Shown: piece after piece, positions 18,247 through 27,720 of the stretch
Layout: each line of letters opens with the position of its first letter
Position numbering within the stretch: position 1 is the first letter of the stretch
NCBI RefSeq assembly: GCF_000266905.1
Contig: NC_018027.1
Location: 3,906,001-3,970,000, forward strand
Length of the DNA: 64,000 bases
Source of the DNA: Mycolicibacterium chubuense NBB4
GTDB lineage: Bacteria; Actinomycetota; Actinomycetes; Mycobacteriales; Mycobacteriaceae
Reading direction: 5' to 3'
Translations under genes and position numbers: made by a program
The notes under the pieces: generated by a model
What the model was told of the DNA's origin: nothing
The model's input: only the letters and a program-made list of their open reading frames with translations
Databases searched by the model: none

Positions 18247-18882
18247 CTACTCCCCGTCCGGCCGCCGGAACAGCCCTTCACGCAGCAGGGTGTCCACCGC
18301 GCGCTGCCACCGTTGCAGCTGGGCGGGTGCGAGCAACGGTTCGGCGAGGTGCCGATCGAGGTGCGGGCGGAGGCTGATGGCGCCGAGCGCGAGGACCAGT
18401 CCATTGATCGCCGCCCACGTGATGTCGACGTCGGGGCGCAGCTCGCCGCGTTCGAGGCGTTGCTGCCATCGCGCGATGCCCACGGTGAACAGGGTGTCGA
18501 AGATCCTCGCGCCGGCCGGGCTGCCGTCGACGAGCGCACGGCCCAGATAGGTTGCTACATCCGGGTTTTCGGAGAACAGGGCGCTGACCCTGTCCCCGAT
18601 CTCGACGACCGAATCGACGGGCGGCTCCGACAGCGGCTGCGACATCGTCGCGGTGAGAAGCCGCAATACGTACTCGTCGACGGCCTTGATCAAGCCGGCC
18701 TTGGTGGCAAAGTGGTGCTGCACCAGCCCCAGCGACACACCCGCCGCCGCGGCGACGCCGCGCATGGTGGTTGCCGCCGCGCCGTGCATGGCGAAGCTGT
18801 GCAAAGCCGCGGTCCGGATTCTGTCGATGTTGCGCGGTTCTTCCGCGCCTGTCCGGCCTGCCTGTGCCACCACAACGACCAC
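18247..18882 (-). CDS. TetR family regulator, divergent from whiB6
   Basis: About 211 residues with an N-terminal TetR HTH (MRGVAAAAGVSLGLVQHHFATKAGL) and a C-terminal domain of the TetR_C type (PDVATYLGRALVDGSPAG). The start is uncertain: TTG 18891, GTG 18882, GTG 18873 and GTG 18870 are all in frame, and I chose 18882. The gene faces a WhiB6-like gene across about 90 bp containing a palindrome at 18937-18952, so it probably regulates itself and whiB6. Ligand unknown. Confidence 0.87.
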   Translation of the reverse strand: MVVVVAQAGRTGAEEPRNIDRIRTAALHSFAMHGAAATTMRGVAAAAGVSLGLVQHHFATKAGLIKAVDEYVLRLLTATMSQPLSEPPVDSVVEIGDRVSALFSENPDVATYLGRALVDGSPAGARIFDTLFTVGIARWQQRLERGELRPDVDITWAAINGLVLALGAISLRPHLDRHLAEPLLAPAQLQRWQRAVDTLLREGLFRRPDGE

Positions 18883-18936
18883 CGTAGACAACCCCCGCCA
18901 CCTGCCGAAGTCGACAGTACAGCGGTATCGCTTCTA

Positions 18937-18952
18937 CAATACATGCGTATTG
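18937..18952. promoter_or_regulatory. Palindrome in the tetR-whiB6 intergenic region
   Basis: CAATAC and GTATTG flank ATGC, giving a 16-base inverted repeat about 22 bp before the whiB6 start. A related half-site, GTATCGCT (18925-18932), is repeated as GTATTGCT (18947-18954) 22 bp away, about two helical turns. This is AT-rich for the region and is a plausible TetR operator that would also block the whiB6 promoter. Confidence 0.6.
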
Positions 18953-18974
18953 CTACAACGAACGAAAGGTGTCC

Positions 18975-19247
18975 ATGGATCCGATACGGATCGACGAGGA
19001 GCCGTGGACAGCGCCGTGCACCCGCGACCCGGACCGTTGGACGGTCACCGCAGACGAGGGCGCGAAGGCGCTGTGCCGCGCGTGCCCCCGTCGCTGGCAA
19101 TGCGCGCGGGATGCCTGCGTGACGCCGGGCGCAGTGGGATTGTGGGCAGGCATCGTGCTGCCCGAGAGTGGCCGCAACCGGCAGTTCGCGCTCAAGCAGC
19201 TCCGGTCACTGGCCGAGCGCAACGGGCTCTCGCCCAGGAGGCGTTGA
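18975..19247 (+). CDS. whiB6: WhiB-family iron-sulfur regulator, WhiB6 type
   Basis: A 90-residue WhiB-like protein. The four cluster ligands are Cys15, Cys34, Cys37 and Cys43; an extra Cys48 follows. The turn motif is GLWAGI rather than GVWGG, and the stretches CTRDPDRWTVT, LCRACPRRWQCARDA and LRSLAERNG match my memory of M. tuberculosis WhiB6. These proteins hold a [4Fe-4S] cluster sensitive to O2 and NO and act with the primary sigma factor. WhiB6 controls ESX-1 genes in M. tuberculosis, but no ESX gene is in this window. ATG 18975 is chosen for its GAAAGG site at 18964-18969. The version here lacks the longer N-terminus of the M. tuberculosis protein. Confidence 0.85.
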   Translation: MDPIRIDEEPWTAPCTRDPDRWTVTADEGAKALCRACPRRWQCARDACVTPGAVGLWAGIVLPESGRNRQFALKQLRSLAERNGLSPRRR

Positions 19248-19252
19248 GCCGA

Positions 19253-20125
19253 TCAGCGGATCGGCGTGGCGGCCTCGTCCGGCTGCGCCGTCGTCGCGAG
19301 GAAGTCGTCGAGGAGTTCCACCACGTCGTTGGGCTTCTCGACATGGGGAAAGTGACCGACGCCGGGAAGGACTTCGAGCCGGCATCCGGCGCGTACGTCG
19401 TTCAGCGCGTAACCGTGCTCGACCGGGATGATGTGGTCGTCCTCGCCCCAGATGACGAGCAGGGGAAGTTCGGACGTCAGATGCAACCGGTTCAGCGCGC
19501 TGACGGCCTGCCCGCGATAGTCGACCACCGACCGCAGCGTGCGGAGGAAGGCCTGCCGGGTCTGCGCATCCGCCAGCGAGGAGTATGCGCTCCACATCTC
19601 GGCGCCGCGTGGGGACTGTATGCTCCTGGCGGTCAGCCAGCCGCGAATTTTGTTGCCCGCCTTGACCACCGGCGGCGGCGCAATGACGGGGAGTAGAAGT
19701 TCGGCGCCGGGAGCCGACAGCAGACGCAGAGTCCAGCCGACGTCCAGGCCGAGGCCACCACTGCTGATCAGCACCAGCCGCCGGCAGTAGTCCGGATGCT
19801 GGTAGACGAACTGCATCGCGACGCCGCCGCCGAGCGACTGCCCGACGATCGTGGCCCGAGAGACGCCCAGCTCATCGAGCAGGTCGCGCAGCCACACGGC
19901 GAACGCGCCCAATGAGTAGTCGCTGCGAGGCTTGGCGGACTGACCGTGTCCCAGCAGGTCCGGCGCGATCACCCGGTACCTCTTCGACAGCTGCGGAATC
20001 ACCGAACGCCACGTCTCGGAGCTGCCCGCCATTCCGTGGATGAGGAGCAGGACTTCCTCTCCGCGGCCGACGTCGCGGTAAGCCACTCGATCGCCATGCA
20101 GGTCCAGATACTTGAGCTCGCTCAT
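19253..20125 (-). CDS. Alpha/beta hydrolase
   Basis: A 290-residue alpha/beta-hydrolase-fold enzyme with oxyanion-hole motif HGMAGSSETW, nucleophile elbow GQSLGG, acid in WGEDDHIIP and catalytic His in GVGHFPHVEKP. It resembles mycobacterial esterases, epoxide hydrolases and C-C bond hydrolases of this size. The ATG at 20125 follows a GGAGAG site. It converges on whiB6 with only five bases between stops. Substrate unknown. Confidence 0.9.
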   Translation of the reverse strand: MSELKYLDLHGDRVAYRDVGRGEEVLLLIHGMAGSSETWRSVIPQLSKRYRVIAPDLLGHGQSAKPRSDYSLGAFAVWLRDLLDELGVSRATIVGQSLGGGVAMQFVYQHPDYCRRLVLISSGGLGLDVGWTLRLLSAPGAELLLPVIAPPPVVKAGNKIRGWLTARSIQSPRGAEMWSAYSSLADAQTRQAFLRTLRSVVDYRGQAVSALNRLHLTSELPLLVIWGEDDHIIPVEHGYALNDVRAGCRLEVLPGVGHFPHVEKPNDVVELLDDFLATTAQPDEAATPIR

Positions 20126-20222
20126 ACGCAGTCACTCTCCTGATCGCTGCGGTCATCTCGCCCCATGGTCGCAGATGTCGGCACCCCGGGTCCGGTGGCG
20201 GGCAGGCCGATCTGCACGCCGA

Positions 20223-20247
20223 GGTTTCAGAGCGCTACCGCAGGGTA
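20223..20247 (+). promoter_or_regulatory. SigF-type promoter upstream of the 81-residue membrane protein gene
   Basis: GGTTT at 20223-20227 and GGGTA at 20243-20247 are separated by 15 bases. This matches the mycobacterial SigF consensus (GGTTT-N15-17-GGGTA) exactly. It lies 42 bp before the ATG at 20290 in an otherwise featureless 164-bp gap. Confidence 0.7.
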
Positions 20248-20289
20248 ACTAGGAGTCGTCAGACCGGTACGCCCGAAGAGGAGAGACAG

Positions 20290-20535
20290 ATGGCCGAGGT
20301 GGCCTCACGCACCCCGAGCTCAGACGACCCGTTCAACGAGGCCGTCGCCACGACCGGGCTTTTCCTCATCATGACCGCCGTCATCGCGCTGGCCGTCGCC
20401 CTGGCGAGCTGGACGCTGTCGGAGCCGCTCTTCGCCGCAATGTCCGGCGCGGTGGCTTTGCTCAGCTTCTCGGCGAGTATTTTCTGCTTCAAGGCGCAGG
20501 CGCTCGAGTCGGCGCCCACCGAAGTCACCGTCTGA
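20290..20535 (+). CDS. Small two-helix membrane protein, probable SigF target
   Basis: An 81-residue protein with two hydrophobic segments (about 21-43 and 47-69), a polar N-terminus and a short C-terminal tail (ESAPTEVTV). There is no recognisable domain. The ATG has a GAGGAGAGA site. The gene stands alone behind a SigF-type promoter, which suggests expression in stationary phase or under envelope/oxidative stress. A function cannot be assigned. Confidence 0.75.
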   Translation: MAEVASRTPSSDDPFNEAVATTGLFLIMTAVIALAVALASWTLSEPLFAAMSGAVALLSFSASIFCFKAQALESAPTEVTV

Positions 20536-20607
20536 CCTTCGCTCACCCGTGGTGGCGCGGGACCTCGATGTGTACTGGGCGGTCTCAACCGGTCCCGTCA
20601 TGCGTCC

Positions 20608-20659
20608 AGTGTGCGTGCAGGGCGAGAATCTGCGCTGAATCTCACCCTGGACGCACACT
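20608..20659. repeat. Intergenic imperfect inverted repeat (52 bp)
   Basis: Arms of about 19 bases (GTGTGCGTGCAGGGCGAG and CTCACCCTGGACGCACAC as cores) pair with two mismatches around a 14-base loop. It sits between the small membrane protein gene and tRNA-Leu. It may terminate the plus-strand transcript, or be one copy of a dispersed mycobacterial intergenic palindrome. A different element of similar size is at 42207-42269. Confidence 0.7.
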
Positions 20660-20676
20660 CGGCGTATCTCAGACGG

Positions 20677-20758
20677 TGCGCGAGGGGGGACTTGAACCCC
20701 CACGCCCTTAGGGCAATGGAACCTAAATCCATCGCGTCTGCCATTCCGCCACTCGCGC
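20677..20758 (-). tRNA. tRNA-Leu (anticodon UAG, reads CUA)
   Basis: An 82-base class II tRNA read on the minus strand. The 7-bp acceptor stem GCGCGAG/CTCGCGC is perfect, with discriminator A. The D-arm contains GGAATGGCAGAC, the anticodon loop is TTTAGGT (UAG), the variable arm is long (CCCTAAGGGC), and the T-loop is GGTTCAAGTCC. The 3' CCA is not encoded in full. It marks the border between accessory genes on the left and the conserved block on the right. Confidence 0.95.
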
Positions 20759-20795
20759 ATGGGGCCTGACGATCCTAACGCGGTACCGTTGAACG

Positions 20796-21179
20796 GTGTC
20801 CACTACGCGGCGTAGGAGGCCGGCGCTCATCCTCTTGGTGATCGTCGCGGCCGCCGGCTGCCTGGCGCTGGCGTGGTGGCAGTGGACACGCTTCGAATCG
20901 ACCTCGGGCAGCTTTCAGAATCTCGGCTACGCACTGCAGTGGCCGCTGTTCGCCGGCTTCTGCGTCTACGCCTACTTCAAGTTCGTCCGATACGAAGACG
21001 CACCTCCCGAGCCGCGTCCGCAGCACATGGTGACCGAGATCCCCGCAGGTCTGCTTCCCGAACGTCCCCGAGCGGCGACCCCCACCGATGCCGACCCGGC
21101 TCTGAGCGAGTACAACGCCTACCTGGCCGAACTCGCGAAGGCCGATGGCGACGACCGAACGACAGGAAACGGTACGTGA
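20796..21179 (+). CDS. lprD: Conserved membrane/lipoprotein, LprD homologue
   Basis: A 127-residue protein with an Arg-rich N-terminus, one hydrophobic segment (about 10-27) containing a lipobox-like A-A-A-G-C, a second hydrophobic stretch (about 44-62) and a Pro/acidic cytoplasmic or periplasmic tail. Length and position next to the DUF3817 gene and near rdgB/rph match LprD (Rv1343c) of M. tuberculosis. Its function is unknown. The start is GTG 20796. The stop overlaps the next GTG as GTGA. Confidence 0.75.
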   Translation: MSTTRRRRPALILLVIVAAAGCLALAWWQWTRFESTSGSFQNLGYALQWPLFAGFCVYAYFKFVRYEDAPPEPRPQHMVTEIPAGLLPERPRAATPTDADPALSEYNAYLAELAKADGDDRTTGNGT

Positions 21180-21523
21180 GCGCACCCGAAACCCCCTCAC
21201 CGCTGACCCCCGTGGAGACCATCCGCAAGGCGCTGCTCGGCTACCGGGTGATGGCTTGGGCGACCGGCCTGTGGCTGATCGCGCTCTGCTACGAGATGGT
21301 GATGAAGTACGCCTTCGGCGACAACTCGCTGAGTTGGATCGCGGTGGTGCACGGGTGGGTGTACTTCGTGTACCTGCTGTTCACGGCCAACCTCGCGGTC
21401 AAGGTTCGCTGGCCGATCGCCAAGACCGTGGGCGTGCTGCTGGCCGGCACCATCCCGCTGGTCGGCATCATCGTCGAGCACTTCCAGACCCAGAACATCA
21501 AAGCTCAGTTCGGCATCGCCTAG
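21176..21523 (+). CDS. DUF3817 integral membrane protein (Rv1342c homologue)
   Basis: A 115-residue protein with three predicted membrane helices (GYRVMAWATGLWLIALCYE; WIAVVHGWVYFVYLLFTANLA; TVGVLLAGTIPLVGIIVEH), characteristic of DUF3817. The family contains YdzA-like small membrane proteins of unknown role. The GTG start overlaps the lprD stop by four bases, so the pair is translationally coupled. A second DUF3817 gene lies at 43180-43554. Confidence 0.82.
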   Translation: MSAPETPSPLTPVETIRKALLGYRVMAWATGLWLIALCYEMVMKYAFGDNSLSWIAVVHGWVYFVYLLFTANLAVKVRWPIAKTVGVLLAGTIPLVGIIVEHFQTQNIKAQFGIA

Positions 21524-21538
21524 CTAGACTCGACGGCG

Positions 21539-22786
21539 ATGTCTGCCAGCACCGGGGTGCCTCGCAGTCGCGTCCCGGCAGGCCGGCAGACCGCTCCCCG
21601 AGACCCCGCCCTCACCGGCCTTCGCACCGTCGCCGCGCTGTCGGTCGTCGGCACCCACGCCGCGTTCGCCACGGGGTACCTCAACCACGGCTATCTCGGC
21701 GCGATGTACGCACGCATGGACATGGGCGTCGCGGTCTTCTTCGTGCTATCGGGCTTCCTGCTGTTCCGCCCGTGGGTGCGAGCCGCCGCCGACGGCAAGC
21801 CTGCGCCGTCCGTGCTCCGCTACAGCAGGCACCGGATGCGCCGCATCGTGCCCGCCTACGCCGTCACGGTCGTCGCGGCGTTCGAGATCTACACCGTGTT
21901 CACGCCAGGCCCGAACCCGGCACAATCGCTGTACGGGCTGCTGCGGTATCTGACGTTCACCCAGATCTATACCGACAACTATCTGGGGACGCTGCTGCAT
22001 CCCGGGTTGTCGCAGATGTGGAGCATGGCCGTCGAAGTGTCCTTCTACATCGCCTTGCCCGCGATCGCCTCTCTGCTCTTGCGCGGCCCCTGGCGCCCCG
22101 GGCGCGTGCTCGCCGGACTCGCCGCGCTGGCCGCGGTGACACCAGCCTGGCTCATGCTCGCCGATCTCACCGACGTGTTGCCCAACTCCGCGGGCATGTG
22201 GCTGCCCGGCCACCTCGCCTGGTTCGTCGGCGGGATGGCTCTTGCGGTTCTACAGACGATCGGCGCGCGCTGCCCTGCCATCGTGGCCGTTCCGGTGGCG
22301 GGCATCCTCTACCTCGCGGTCTCCACGTCGATCGGCGGTGCCATCGTCGGTCCCGATCCGTGGTGGGTGCCTACGGTGAAAGCGGTGCTGTATGCGGTGA
22401 TCGCGACCCTGGCCGTCGCCCCGCCCGCGCTCGCCGGCCGTGATTCCTACTCGCGGTTGCTGGCGAGCAAGCCGCTGGTGTGGCTCGGCGAGATCTCCTA
22501 CGAGATCTTCCTCGTGCATGTGGCGGTGATGGCCCTGACGATGCACCTGGTTCTGGGCTGGCCGATCTTCACCGGTTCGATGCCCGGCCTCATGACGGTG
22601 ACACTGGCGCTGACGATCCCCGCCGCGTGGCTGCTGCACCGCACGACGCGACCTCAGACGAGCGCGCGCAGCGCCGGTAGCAGCGCCGAGAGCGCACGGC
22701 CCCGGTGCGAGGCGGCGTCCTTCTCGTCGGGACTGAGTTCGGCCGCCGTGCGGCTCGAACCGGCCGGCAAGAACACCGGGTCGTAG
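21539..22786 (+). CDS. Acyltransferase 3 family membrane protein
   Basis: A 415-residue protein with about ten membrane segments. The N-terminal motif RDPALTGLRTVAALSVVGTHAAF contains the conserved R and H of the acyltransferase-3 (OafA/NodX) family, which O-acylates surface glycans or lipids. FFVLSGFLLFRPW and WSMAVEVSFYIALP are also typical. The last 45 residues are low-complexity Ser/Ala/Arg and are the antisense of the conserved end of rdgB (133-bp overlap), so this tail is unlikely to be functional. I believe it is inserted between Rv1342c and Rv1341 homologues. Confidence 0.87.
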   Translation: MSASTGVPRSRVPAGRQTAPRDPALTGLRTVAALSVVGTHAAFATGYLNHGYLGAMYARMDMGVAVFFVLSGFLLFRPWVRAAADGKPAPSVLRYSRHRMRRIVPAYAVTVVAAFEIYTVFTPGPNPAQSLYGLLRYLTFTQIYTDNYLGTLLHPGLSQMWSMAVEVSFYIALPAIASLLLRGPWRPGRVLAGLAALAAVTPAWLMLADLTDVLPNSAGMWLPGHLAWFVGGMALAVLQTIGARCPAIVAVPVAGILYLAVSTSIGGAIVGPDPWWVPTVKAVLYAVIATLAVAPPALAGRDSYSRLLASKPLVWLGEISYEIFLVHVAVMALTMHLVLGWPIFTGSMPGLMTVTLALTIPAAWLLHRTTRPQTSARSAGSSAESARPRCEAASFSSGLSSAAVRLEPAGKNTGS

Positions 22787-23262
22787 CCGAAGCCGCCCTC
22801 GCCGCGGGGCTCGCGCACGATCGCGCCCCGCCACTCCCCCCGCACGACTGTGCAGTTCGCCTCGTCAGGCCCGTGGACCAGGGCACACGCGGACACGAAC
22901 GCCGCGCCGCGGCGCTCGTCGGGCACGTCGCCGAGCTGGCCGAGCAGCAGGGCGGTGTTCGCCGCGTCATCGCCGTGGCGGCCCGACCAGCGAGCGCTGA
23001 GCACTCCCGGCATGCCGTTGAGTGCGTCGACCTCGAGGCCGGAGTCGTCGGCCACCGCGGGCAGCCCGGTCGCGGCGAATGCGTTCCGGGCCTTGGCCAC
23101 GGCGTTGTCCTCGAACGTCGCCCCCGTCTCGGGTGCTTCGTCGAAGGGCACCACGTCGTCGAGCGACAGCAGGGTGACACCCGACAGCCCGGCCGCATCG
23201 AGCACCCGGCGCAGTTCGGCCAGCTTCTTGGGGTTGCGGCTGGCCACCAGCAGCCGGGACAT
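22654..23262 (-). CDS. rdgB: RdgB/HAM1 XTP/dITP pyrophosphatase
   Basis: A 202-residue non-canonical purine NTP pyrophosphatase that removes dITP, XTP and ITP from the nucleotide pool. It shows N-terminal LLVASRNPKKLAELRRVL, then ADDSGLEVDALNG, SARWSG and, near the end, GGFGYDPVF with SHRGRAL. Length is usual for the family. ATG 23262 lies five bases after the rph stop, so the two genes form an operon, as in other actinobacteria. Confidence 0.95.
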   Translation of the reverse strand: MSRLLVASRNPKKLAELRRVLDAAGLSGVTLLSLDDVVPFDEAPETGATFEDNAVAKARNAFAATGLPAVADDSGLEVDALNGMPGVLSARWSGRHGDDAANTALLLGQLGDVPDERRGAAFVSACALVHGPDEANCTVVRGEWRGAIVREPRGEGGFGYDPVFLPAGSSRTAAELSPDEKDAASHRGRALSALLPALRALV

Positions 23263-23267
23263 ACCGG

Positions 23268-24050
23268 TCAGCTTCCGAACGCCTTCTTCGTGGGCTCGCC
23301 GGACTCCGGCAACACTCCGGGATACGGCAACTCCAGTGCTTTGCGCTGGATCTCGAAGAGCTGCTCGCAGCCCGCCATCGCGGTGTCGAGCATCTTGTCG
23401 AGCGTCGACCGCGGGAATGTGGCGCCCTCGCCGGTGCCCTGGATCTCGACGAGCGTGCCGGTGTCGGTGGCGACCACGTTCATGTCCACCTCGGCGCGGG
23501 AGTCCTCGGAATACGGCAGGTCGAGCCGGATCCGACCGTCGACGACGCCGACGCTCACCGCCGCGATCGCGCAGGACAGCGGTCTGGGATCGGACAACTT
23601 GCGCGCCGCCGACAGATAGGTGACGGCGTCGGCCAGCGCGACGTAGGCGCCGGTGATCGCGGCGGTGCGGGTACCGCCGTCCGCCTGCAGCACGTCGCAG
23701 TCGATGGCGATGGTGTTCTCCCCGAGCGCGGCGAGGTCGATGCAGGCCCGCAGTGAGCGGCCGACCAGCCGGCTGATCTCCTGGGTGCGGCCGCCGACGC
23801 GGCCCTTGACGGACTCGCGGTCGGAGCGTTGATGGGTCGCTGCGGGCAACATCGCGTACTCCGCGGTCAGCCAGCCCTGTCCGGACCCCTTGCGCCAGCG
23901 CGGGACGCCCTCGGTGACGCTCGCGGTGCACATCACCCGCGTCTCGCCGAACTGCACCAGCACCGAACCTGCGGGATGGGAGGTGAAGCCGCGGGTGATG
24001 GTGACCGGTCGCAGTTCGTCGTCGAGGCGGCCGTCTTCTCGTCTGGACAC
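23268..24050 (-). CDS. rph: Ribonuclease PH
   Basis: A 260-residue phosphorolytic 3'-5' exoribonuclease that trims tRNA 3' ends and degrades structured RNA. Typical blocks are [39 protein letters not shown] and [15 protein letters not shown]. The start is GTG 24050. It is followed by rdgB after five bases; Rv1339 lies 46 bp upstream. Confidence 0.95.
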   Translation of the reverse strand: MSRREDGRLDDELRPVTITRGFTSHPAGSVLVQFGETRVMCTASVTEGVPRWRKGSGQGWLTAEYAMLPAATHQRSDRESVKGRVGGRTQEISRLVGRSLRACIDLAALGENTIAIDCDVLQADGGTRTAAITGAYVALADAVTYLSAARKLSDPRPLSCAIAAVSVGVVDGRIRLDLPYSEDSRAEVDMNVVATDTGTLVEIQGTGEGATFPRSTLDKMLDTAMAGCEQLFEIQRKALELPYPGVLPESGEPTKKAFGS

Positions 24051-24096
24051 GGGCCAACCCTAGCTCGTCGCTGAGACGCGGCGACCGGGCAGAGCG

Positions 24097-24870
24097 TCAG
24101 GACCGGGTGACCGCGAAGGTCTCGTTGCACACCACGGCGTGCACCGGACCGTCGAACTCCGCCTTGGCTTCGCTGATCACGTCCTCCCGCGACGTCCAGG
24201 GCGGGATGTGGGTCAGCAGTAGCTCGGAGACGCCGGCGCGCGCGGCGGCCCGGCCGGCCTCGGTGCCGGACAGGTGCAGCCGCGGCGGCCGCGACGGGGA
24301 ATGCGTCCACGAGGCCTCGCACAGGAACACGTCGGCGTCTCGGGCGAGGTCGATCAGGGCGTCGCAGTAGCCGGTGTCGCCGCTGTAGACGAGGGTCGCT
24401 CCGGACGGGTCGGTGATCCGCATGCCGTAGGACTCGGTCGGGTGGCAGACCAGACGGGGCACCACCGTCAGCGCGCCGATCTGCACGGGCTCGTTGTCGA
24501 CCCAATGCCGGATCTCGAAGATGTCGGTGATGTCGTCGATCTCCCCGCCCTCGGGTGACGAGGCGGCGCCGAGCCGCGACCACGTGTTGGCGGGCCCGTA
24601 GACCACACCGCGCTCCTGCGCGGGTGTGGGATGGTACCGCCGCCACACGAAAAGTCCAGGCAGATCCAGGCAGTGGTCGGCGTGCAGGTGCGACAGCAGC
24701 ACGTGCACCGAGTTCGGGTCGGCATGACGCTGCAACGCGCCGAGGACGCCGCCGCCGAAGTCCAGAACGAGGGGCGGCGTGTCGGGTGCACTGACCAGAT
24801 ATCCCGACGCGGGCGAATCAGGACCGACCACACTGCCGGAGCAACCGAGTACGGTGATTCGCACGTTCAC
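24097..24870 (-). CDS. Metallo-beta-lactamase-fold cAMP phosphodiesterase (Rv1339 homologue)
   Basis: A 257-residue MBL-fold hydrolase of the tRNase Z-like group. Metal-binding HLHADHCLD, the later His (VCHPTESYG), Asp in YSGDTGYCD and the terminal LLLTHIPPW are all visible. Its M. tuberculosis homologue Rv1339 has been reported as an atypical class II cAMP phosphodiesterase. GTG 24870 (V-N-V-R-I-T-V-L-G) is chosen by analogy; GTG 24864 is two codons later. It lies 58 bp downstream of murI in the same orientation. With cyclases at 1348 and 46400, the window holds both cAMP synthesis and breakdown. Confidence 0.88.
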   Translation of the reverse strand: MNVRITVLGCSGSVVGPDSPASGYLVSAPDTPPLVLDFGGGVLGALQRHADPNSVHVLLSHLHADHCLDLPGLFVWRRYHPTPAQERGVVYGPANTWSRLGAASSPEGGEIDDITDIFEIRHWVDNEPVQIGALTVVPRLVCHPTESYGMRITDPSGATLVYSGDTGYCDALIDLARDADVFLCEASWTHSPSRPPRLHLSGTEAGRAAARAGVSELLLTHIPPWTSREDVISEAKAEFDGPVHAVVCNETFAVTRS

Positions 24871-24928
24871 TAGCTTGCCATGCCCAAGATCGGCATGACG
24901 AAAACATCGCCGCTTTAGGCGACGAAGG

Positions 24929-25758
24929 TCATGATCGGGTTCCGGCGTGACGCTGGACGGGCCGGACGCCGTCGAGAGTCGGCCCCAGGAATCGGACCGC
25001 CAACGCAGTGAACGCCTCCGGGTCACCGGTGGCCTCGAACACCCGGCGCGGCGGCGGGGCGGCGTCTCCGGGATGGGGGCGCAGCAGGTCCCGCTCGGTG
25101 AGCACCCGCAGCAGATCCTTTGCTGTCTCCTCGGCGCTGGACACCAGCGTGACGTGATCGCCCATCGCCAGCTGGATCAGGCCGGACAACATCGGGTAGT
25201 GCGTGCACCCCAGCACCAGGGTGTCGACCTCGGCCCGCTGCAACGGCTCGAGGTAACCCTCGGCGAGGCCGAGCACCTGGCGCCCGCTGGTGACGCCACG
25301 CTCGACGAAGTCGACGAAGCGCGGACACGCGACCGCGAACACCTCGACATCGCGAGCCGCGGCGAAGGCGTCCTGATAGGCACCCGAGGCGATAGTCGCG
25401 GCCGTGCCGATCACGCCGACGCGGCCGCTGCGGGTGGCCCGCACCGCCCGCCGCACCGCTGGCAGGATCACCTCGACCACCGGGATCGGCGCATACCGTT
25501 CCCGCGCGTCCCGCAGGCAAGCCGAGGACGCGGAGTTGCACGCGATCACCAGCGCCTTGACCCCCCGGCCGGCGAGGTCGTCTCCGATCGCCAGCGCGTG
25601 GGAGCGGATCTGGGCGATGGACAAGGGTCCGTACGGCCCGTTGCCGGTGTCCCCGACGTAGATGATCTCCTCGTCGGGCAGCTGGTCGATCACCGCTCGC
25701 GCCACGGTGAGCCCGCCGACCCCCGAATCGAAGATCCCGATCGGCGCCTGCTGTGAGC

Positions 25759-25762
<4 letters not shown>
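24929..25762 (-). CDS. murI: Glutamate racemase
   Basis: A 277-residue cofactor-independent racemase that supplies D-glutamate for peptidoglycan. It shows [12 protein letters not shown] (Asp of the active site), the first catalytic Cys in [10 protein letters not shown] and the second in [12 protein letters not shown] 25762 overlaps the rhomboid stop as GTGA. A longer frame upstream is the shadow of the rhomboid gene. Essential in most bacteria without D-amino acid transaminase. Confidence 0.95.
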
Positions 25763-27697
<1,935 letters not shown>

Positions 27698-27720
27698 GGG
27701 GATGACTTCCTCTTCCTTCT

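Noticed and set aside
22654-24057. A single 467-residue minus-strand frame joining rph shadow and rdgB
   Set aside because: The first 265 residues are an out-of-frame shadow of rph; rdgB starts at 23262, where homology begins.
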